Below, in pieces: positions 13,931 through 17,202 of a stretch of 17,202 bases of DNA. The translations under genes and the position numbers were made by a program. This DNA comes from Bacteroidota bacterium (GTDB lineage: Bacteria > Bacteroidota > Bacteroidia > Flavobacteriales > Flavobacteriaceae). Within the stretch, counting starts at the first letter, position 1; every line of letters begins with the position of its first letter. The stretch spans positions 1-17,202 of the forward strand of contig JAACDY010000074.1 of the NCBI GenBank assembly GCA_009936675.1. The letters run 5' to 3'. The notes below the pieces were generated by a model, which was given only the letters and a program-made list of their open reading frames with translations, made no database searches and was not told the DNA's origin.

Positions 13931-15331
13931 GCGCCAATTGTTGTTGAATTCACAGTCGTAAAAATCTTTGTTTAGACTGATGTAGGTCAGCTCTATTTTT
14001 TCCTCCATCCATTTTTGGATGGCTTTGAGCTTCTTTTCCTTCAAGGCCAAATCCTTTATTTTGACATAATCCTTCGAGTAATCTGCAATATGTTCGTCAT
14101 AGCGATTGGTTACCTTGAGTATTTTGTATTTCTTCAGCCCTGAGCGATCTTCATCCAATAAGGGAACCGAAATTTCCTCGTCCTCCAAATCTCTAATTTG
14201 ATTGTAAAGCACAGGATCCATTTTAGTGAGTTCAAACCTACGGTCTCCTGTAGTGGGGTTAATGATCGCACCGCCATTAAGTCGAGTTTCTTTTTCACTG
14301 GAAAATTGAATAGCAGCGTCCTCAAAAGTAATTTCTTCATCAATAATTCTGGTTCTGAGGGTGTCCAAAAGTTTTCTCGCTTCCTCCAATTGGGCGTCGT
14401 CTACCTTGGGGGTCAAAAGAATATGCCTTACATCAACTTCTTGCCCTCTGATCTTTTCGACCATAAGGATGTGCCAACCAAAATCTGTTTTAAAAGGATC
14501 TGAAATTTGTCCTTCTTGCATGCTAAAGGCAATATCCCGAAATTCCTTTACCATTCGAGGTTTTTTTCGATGCAGAGTATATTTACCTCCACTGGATCGG
14601 GATCCAGGGTCTTGAGAATACAATACCGCTTTGGAAGAAAAACTTAAACCTCTCTCCTCTACATCTACCTTAAATGATTTGAGTTGATTGATGATACGTT
14701 CTTTCTCTTCCTCGGTAACTTTGGGTTCTAATACAATTTGTGAAATTTCCAGTTCCGTACCAAAAGTGGGGAGTTCATATGTAGGAATTTGCTTAAAAAA
14801 ACTTCTTACCTCTTCGGGAGTAATCTCAATTTCATCGACAATTTTGGCCTGCATCATGGAGGACAACTTCTGGATTTTGTTGATTTGAAACAACTCATCC
14901 CTAAAAGATAGTTCATCGGGCTTTTTATAAAATTCCAAAACTTTTTCAATACTTCCCAATTGATCCGTAAAATAGGCAATACTCTGATCTACATAATCGT
15001 AAATTTCCTGATCGCTCACTTCCAAACTGTCTTGAACAGCATTGTGAGCATAGAGTTTGTCTTCCATCAACTTGCCCAACAATTCACATCGGGTAATATT
15101 TTTGGCCGACATCCCTTGGGATTCCATTTCAACAATGGCTTTATCGATATCAGATTCGAGGATAACATAATCCCCCACTACAGCCGAAACCCCGTCTACC
15201 TTAATCCTTTGAGGTTTTATAGACTGACTTCCTTGAGCACAAACACTTGTAGTGTCAATTAAACTAAATACGGACACGCAACTGATTAATAGTATTTTAA
15301 TATTTTTCAAATTTCTTAGTTTTGATGGCAT
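13922..15331 (-). CDS. SurA-like periplasmic peptidyl-prolyl isomerase with two parvulin domains
   Basis: A periplasmic chaperone and prolyl isomerase, probably assisting outer-membrane protein folding. From the ATG at 15331 it has 469 residues. A signal peptide ends near CAQ (31-33). A SurA N-terminal domain starts at about 45 (VDGVSAVVGDYVILESDID). A first parvulin domain covers about 193-292 (LEISQIVLEP...FGWHILMVEK) and a second about 301-405 (VRHILLTPK...SSEKETRLNGG). A C-terminal helical segment ends in Asn-Asn-Trp-Arg-Lys-Lys. Another in-frame ATG at 15352 and a TTG at 15310 (giving MKNIKILLISC) are alternative starts. It overlaps the upstream lipoprotein gene by 35 bases if started at 15331. 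Confidence 0.92.
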   Translation of the reverse strand: MPSKLRNLKNIKILLISCVSVFSLIDTTSVCAQGSQSIKPQRIKVDGVSAVVGDYVILESDIDKAIVEMESQGMSAKNITRCELLGKLMEDKLYAHNAVQDSLEVSDQEIYDYVDQSIAYFTDQLGSIEKVLEFYKKPDELSFRDELFQINKIQKLSSMMQAKIVDEIEITPEEVRSFFKQIPTYELPTFGTELEISQIVLEPKVTEEEKERIINQLKSFKVDVEERGLSFSSKAVLYSQDPGSRSSGGKYTLHRKKPRMVKEFRDIAFSMQEGQISDPFKTDFGWHILMVEKIRGQEVDVRHILLTPKVDDAQLEEARKLLDTLRTRIIDEEITFEDAAIQFSSEKETRLNGGAIINPTTGDRRFELTKMDPVLYNQIRDLEDEEISVPLLDEDRSGLKKYKILKVTNRYDEHIADYSKDYVKIKDLALKEKKLKAIQKWMEEKIELTYISLNKDFYDCEFNNNWRKK

Positions 15332-16169
15332 CTTGCAAAATATCAATGTCAAATGATCTTAAAAATTCAAGTTTTCTTTGATTAAATACAATATTACTTA
15401 TGGTGTTTTCTACGTAGGAAATAGGAGCAACATTGCCTCTATCCAATCTTCCAGCCAATTGGAACAAATATAAAACTAAACTGTCTTTCACTTCAAAATA
15501 ATTCGGGCTTTTTAAAAAACGATCTTGTTGCTGTTGATCCAAGTGACCCAATCGCTCTCGTACTTCGATTTGATTCAACCATATTGAATCTGACAAAAAG
15601 TAATTGGAAAATTGGAAAGATAGAGAATCTAGGAATTTGACATCCTGAGTGTCGTATCTTTTAAATCGCCTTGTAATTTCTCTTCCATCCACATTATCTA
15701 GCGGAAAAGAAACATATCTAAGCCTGTATATAGGCTCCTTTAATAAAAAATTCTGCTTATTTTCTTCATAGAACGTACCAATTAAAGATTGAGTCGTTAG
15801 TGTGTCCATGGTCGATTTGAGCACAAACTCTCTATAGGCATTGATAAACAGGCTATTTTGATAGGCATCAACCAAATGGGTCAATTCTGAAATTTTCTCT
15901 TGAGGGAGATTGATTAAGGATTTTTCGTAGAGTAATTTCTGACGCGCCCAGTTATTGATGAAATCACCCACCTTAACCAAACTGTCTGCTTCGGAGGCAA
16001 ATGATTCAAAGTTTCGCTCTATATCTGACCGATAGAGGTAGTGATTCTCTGCCCGAGCGATCAGACGATCCTGATTAGAAGATGTAATGGAATTACAACC
16101 CATTAAAACAGTAAAAAGGCAACACAAGATCGCCCATTCTGTAAGTTTTGAACAATTAATTAACCTCAT
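15297..16169 (-). CDS. Lipoprotein related to SurA/parvulin-type isomerases, divergent
   Basis: A 290-residue predicted lipoprotein. From the ATG at 16169 a signal peptide ends in the lipobox LMGC (Cys25). RAENHYLYRSDIERNF resembles the N-terminal SurA segment (an xVNxxxLYxxDI pattern), and the C-terminal SYVENTISNIVFNQRKLEF...ILQDAIKTKKFE resembles the closing helices of SurA-like proteins. The central region (about 145-245) occupies the place of a parvulin domain but lacks a recognisable catalytic motif, so isomerase activity is doubtful. It overlaps and precedes the SurA-like gene on the same strand, implying a shared operon and role in envelope protein folding. An in-frame TTG at 16217 would give a longer product without a better signal peptide. 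Confidence 0.75.
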   Translation of the reverse strand: MRLINCSKLTEWAILCCLFTVLMGCNSITSSNQDRLIARAENHYLYRSDIERNFESFASEADSLVKVGDFINNWARQKLLYEKSLINLPQEKISELTHLVDAYQNSLFINAYREFVLKSTMDTLTTQSLIGTFYEENKQNFLLKEPIYRLRYVSFPLDNVDGREITRRFKRYDTQDVKFLDSLSFQFSNYFLSDSIWLNQIEVRERLGHLDQQQQDRFLKSPNYFEVKDSLVLYLFQLAGRLDRGNVAPISYVENTISNIVFNQRKLEFLRSFDIDILQDAIKTKKFEKY

Positions 16170-16183
16170 TGCACTTTTAACGG

Positions 16184-16193
16184 TTTTTTTTTT
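16184..16193 (-). repeat. A10 homopolymer in the leader of the SurA-related lipoprotein gene
   Basis: Ten consecutive T on the + strand (A10 on the coding strand), 15 bases before the ATG at 16169. Such runs are prone to slippage, but whether this one affects expression is unknown. Confidence 0.4.
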
Positions 16194-16332
16194 AAATATT
16201 GCATGATTTATTAACAATTAAATTTATCATTCTTAACAAAGTTTGTAAGTTATTGATTTACAGATCCTAAACATGTTAATATTTTTTTGAACTTATTAAA
16301 AGAAGTTGTAAATTGCTATCAAATTAAAAGCA

Positions 16333-16674
16333 GTGAAAAATAGTTTACCCTCTTTTTGCTTTTTAATATTTTCATTAGTTTTCTTCAAAGCTAGTCCAAA
16401 TCTCCCCTCTCATATTCTCAACCTTCAGTCAACCCACAAGTTGGACGAAACAGTCAGCGTAATTTATCAAAATAATACCCTTTTTATAAAAGGTATTCAT
16501 GTCAATGGAAATCTCAAAATTTATTCAATCATTGGCAATATGATCATGGACATGAACATTCAGGACTTCTCTAAAGTTGTCATTCCAATCAATTTAGAGA
16601 GACAAAACCTCTATATCATTCGTATCGAAACTACCGACAACAGAATTTTTACACACAAAATTGTTGCACATTAA
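16333..16674 (+). CDS. Short secreted protein resembling a T9SS C-terminal sorting domain
   Basis: A 113-residue protein with a GTG start. Residues 1-20 form a signal peptide (MKNSLPSFCFLIFSLVFFKA). After a linker of about 20 residues, residues 41-113 look like a type A T9SS sorting domain: an LKIYSIIGNMIMD strand pair, VVIPINL, then LYIIRIETTDNRIFTHKIV, the usual pattern of beta strands with a near-terminal Lys-Ile-Val. There is almost no cargo before the tail, which is unusual since the domain normally follows a large secreted protein. No ATG is available without losing the signal peptide. It abuts guaB convergently. The alternative is a small periplasmic beta-sandwich protein unrelated to secretion. 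Confidence 0.65.
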   Translation: MKNSLPSFCFLIFSLVFFKASPNLPSHILNLQSTHKLDETVSVIYQNNTLFIKGIHVNGNLKIYSIIGNMIMDMNIQDFSKVVIPINLERQNLYIIRIETTDNRIFTHKIVAH

Positions 16675-17202
16675 TTAAGGGCTGTAATTAGGCGCTTCTT
16701 TGGTAATGCTGATATTGTGTGGATGGCTTTCTTTGATTCCAGAGGCTGTAATGGTCACAAACTTACCTTTTTCTTGAAGGGTCTTAATGTCTTTGGTACC
16801 ACAATAGCCCATCCCCGCTTTTAGCCCGCCAATGAATTGGTGGATGCTTTCGTTCAAATCTCCTTTATAAGGTACCCTACCCACAATTCCCTCGGGAACT
16901 AGCTTCTTTATATCGTCCTCGACATCTTGGAAATAACGGTCTTTACTTCCTTTTTTCATGGCTTCTACAGAGCCCATCCCGCGATAGGTTTTAAATTTTC
17001 TTCCTTCAAAAATTACAGTTTCCCCTGGAGACTCTTGGGTTCCGGCCAAAAGAGATCCCAACATGACAGCATCTGCTCCTGCAGCAGCGGCTTTAGGGAT
17101 GTCTCCAGTATATCGAATCCCTCCATCGGCAATGATGGGTATATCAGTCCCTCCAAGGGTCTTATACACTTCTGTAATGGCCGAAAGCTGAGGATAACCC
17201 AC
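16675..17202 (-). CDS. guaB: Inosine-5'-monophosphate dehydrogenase, C-terminal part (5' end outside window)
   Basis: Oxidises IMP to XMP with NAD+, the rate-limiting step of GMP synthesis. The 175 residues visible are the last part of the TIM barrel; the catalytic Cys loop and CBS domains lie outside the window. Seen here are PIIADGGIRYTGDIPKA (IMP phosphate-binding), GADAVMLGSLLAGTQESPG, the flap start YRGMGSVEAM, EGIVGRVPYKG with the catalytic Arg-Tyr-type pair, and GLKAGMGYCG. The GTG at the window edge is an internal codon of the VGYPQLSAI strand, not a start. Its TAA abuts the stop of the neighbouring + strand gene. Confidence 0.97.
   Translation of the reverse strand: MGYPQLSAITEVYKTLGGTDIPIIADGGIRYTGDIPKAAAAGADAVMLGSLLAGTQESPGETVIFEGRKFKTYRGMGSVEAMKKGSKDRYFQDVEDDIKKLVPEGIVGRVPYKGDLNESIHQFIGGLKAGMGYCGTKDIKTLQEKGKFVTITASGIKESHPHNISITKEAPNYSP

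Overview
The window is an ordinary-looking chromosomal stretch from a member of the phylum Bacteroidota, most likely a Flavobacteriia-like lineage. The evidence is exact matches to the Bacteroidetes promoter -7 element (TAnnTTTG) in front of most transcription units, a transketolase split into two genes, short lipoproteins, a short protein resembling a type IX secretion (T9SS) sorting domain, a PorT-like beta-barrel protein, and a MerR-crtB-crtZ carotenoid block. The order and species cannot be fixed from this sequence. No insertion sequence, phage gene or CRISPR array was found. Both ends cut through genes: prfB at the left and guaB at the right.

Layout. Bases 2-1273 (+): the C-terminal part of release factor 2, then a HAD-family hydrolase. 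Bases 1270-6164 (-): a block read from tgt (queuosine tRNA modification) into an LptF/LptG-family permease, accA (fatty acid synthesis) and dnaB (replicative helicase). Bases 6319-8746 (+): the two transketolase halves and an outer-membrane beta-barrel protein. Bases 8743-9633 (-): an FKBP-type prolyl isomerase lipoprotein with a calcium-binding-type repeat tail. Bases 9702-10708 (+): an Hsp15-like S4 RNA-binding protein and a PyrR-like phosphoribosyltransferase. Bases 10697-11224 (-): shikimate kinase. Bases 11311-11560 (+): tRNA-Lys(TTT), a second tRNA-Lys(TTT) and tRNA-Leu(GAG). Bases 11645-13921 (+): a MerR regulator with a cobalamin-binding domain, phytoene synthase and carotene hydroxylase. 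Bases 13922-16169 (-): a SurA-like periplasmic isomerase preceded by a related lipoprotein. Bases 16333-16674 (+): the short T9SS-tail-like protein. Bases 16675-17202 (-): the C-terminal part of IMP dehydrogenase.

The most coherent functional unit is the carotenoid block. The MerR protein keeps the two cobalamin-binding signatures of CarH/LitR photoreceptors (W-x9-EH and ExHxxG) and is followed directly by crtB and crtZ, which suggests light-controlled pigment synthesis. Phytoene desaturase and lycopene cyclase are not in the window.

Other points that stand out are these. All five convergent gene pairs overlap or abut, with no spacer. The Tgt protein lacks two of the usual four zinc ligands. 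DnaB ends in an SSB-like acidic tip. The two tandem tRNA-Lys genes differ only by one compensated base pair. No clearly new multi-gene system is evident; the novelty lies in variants of known families and in gene arrangement.
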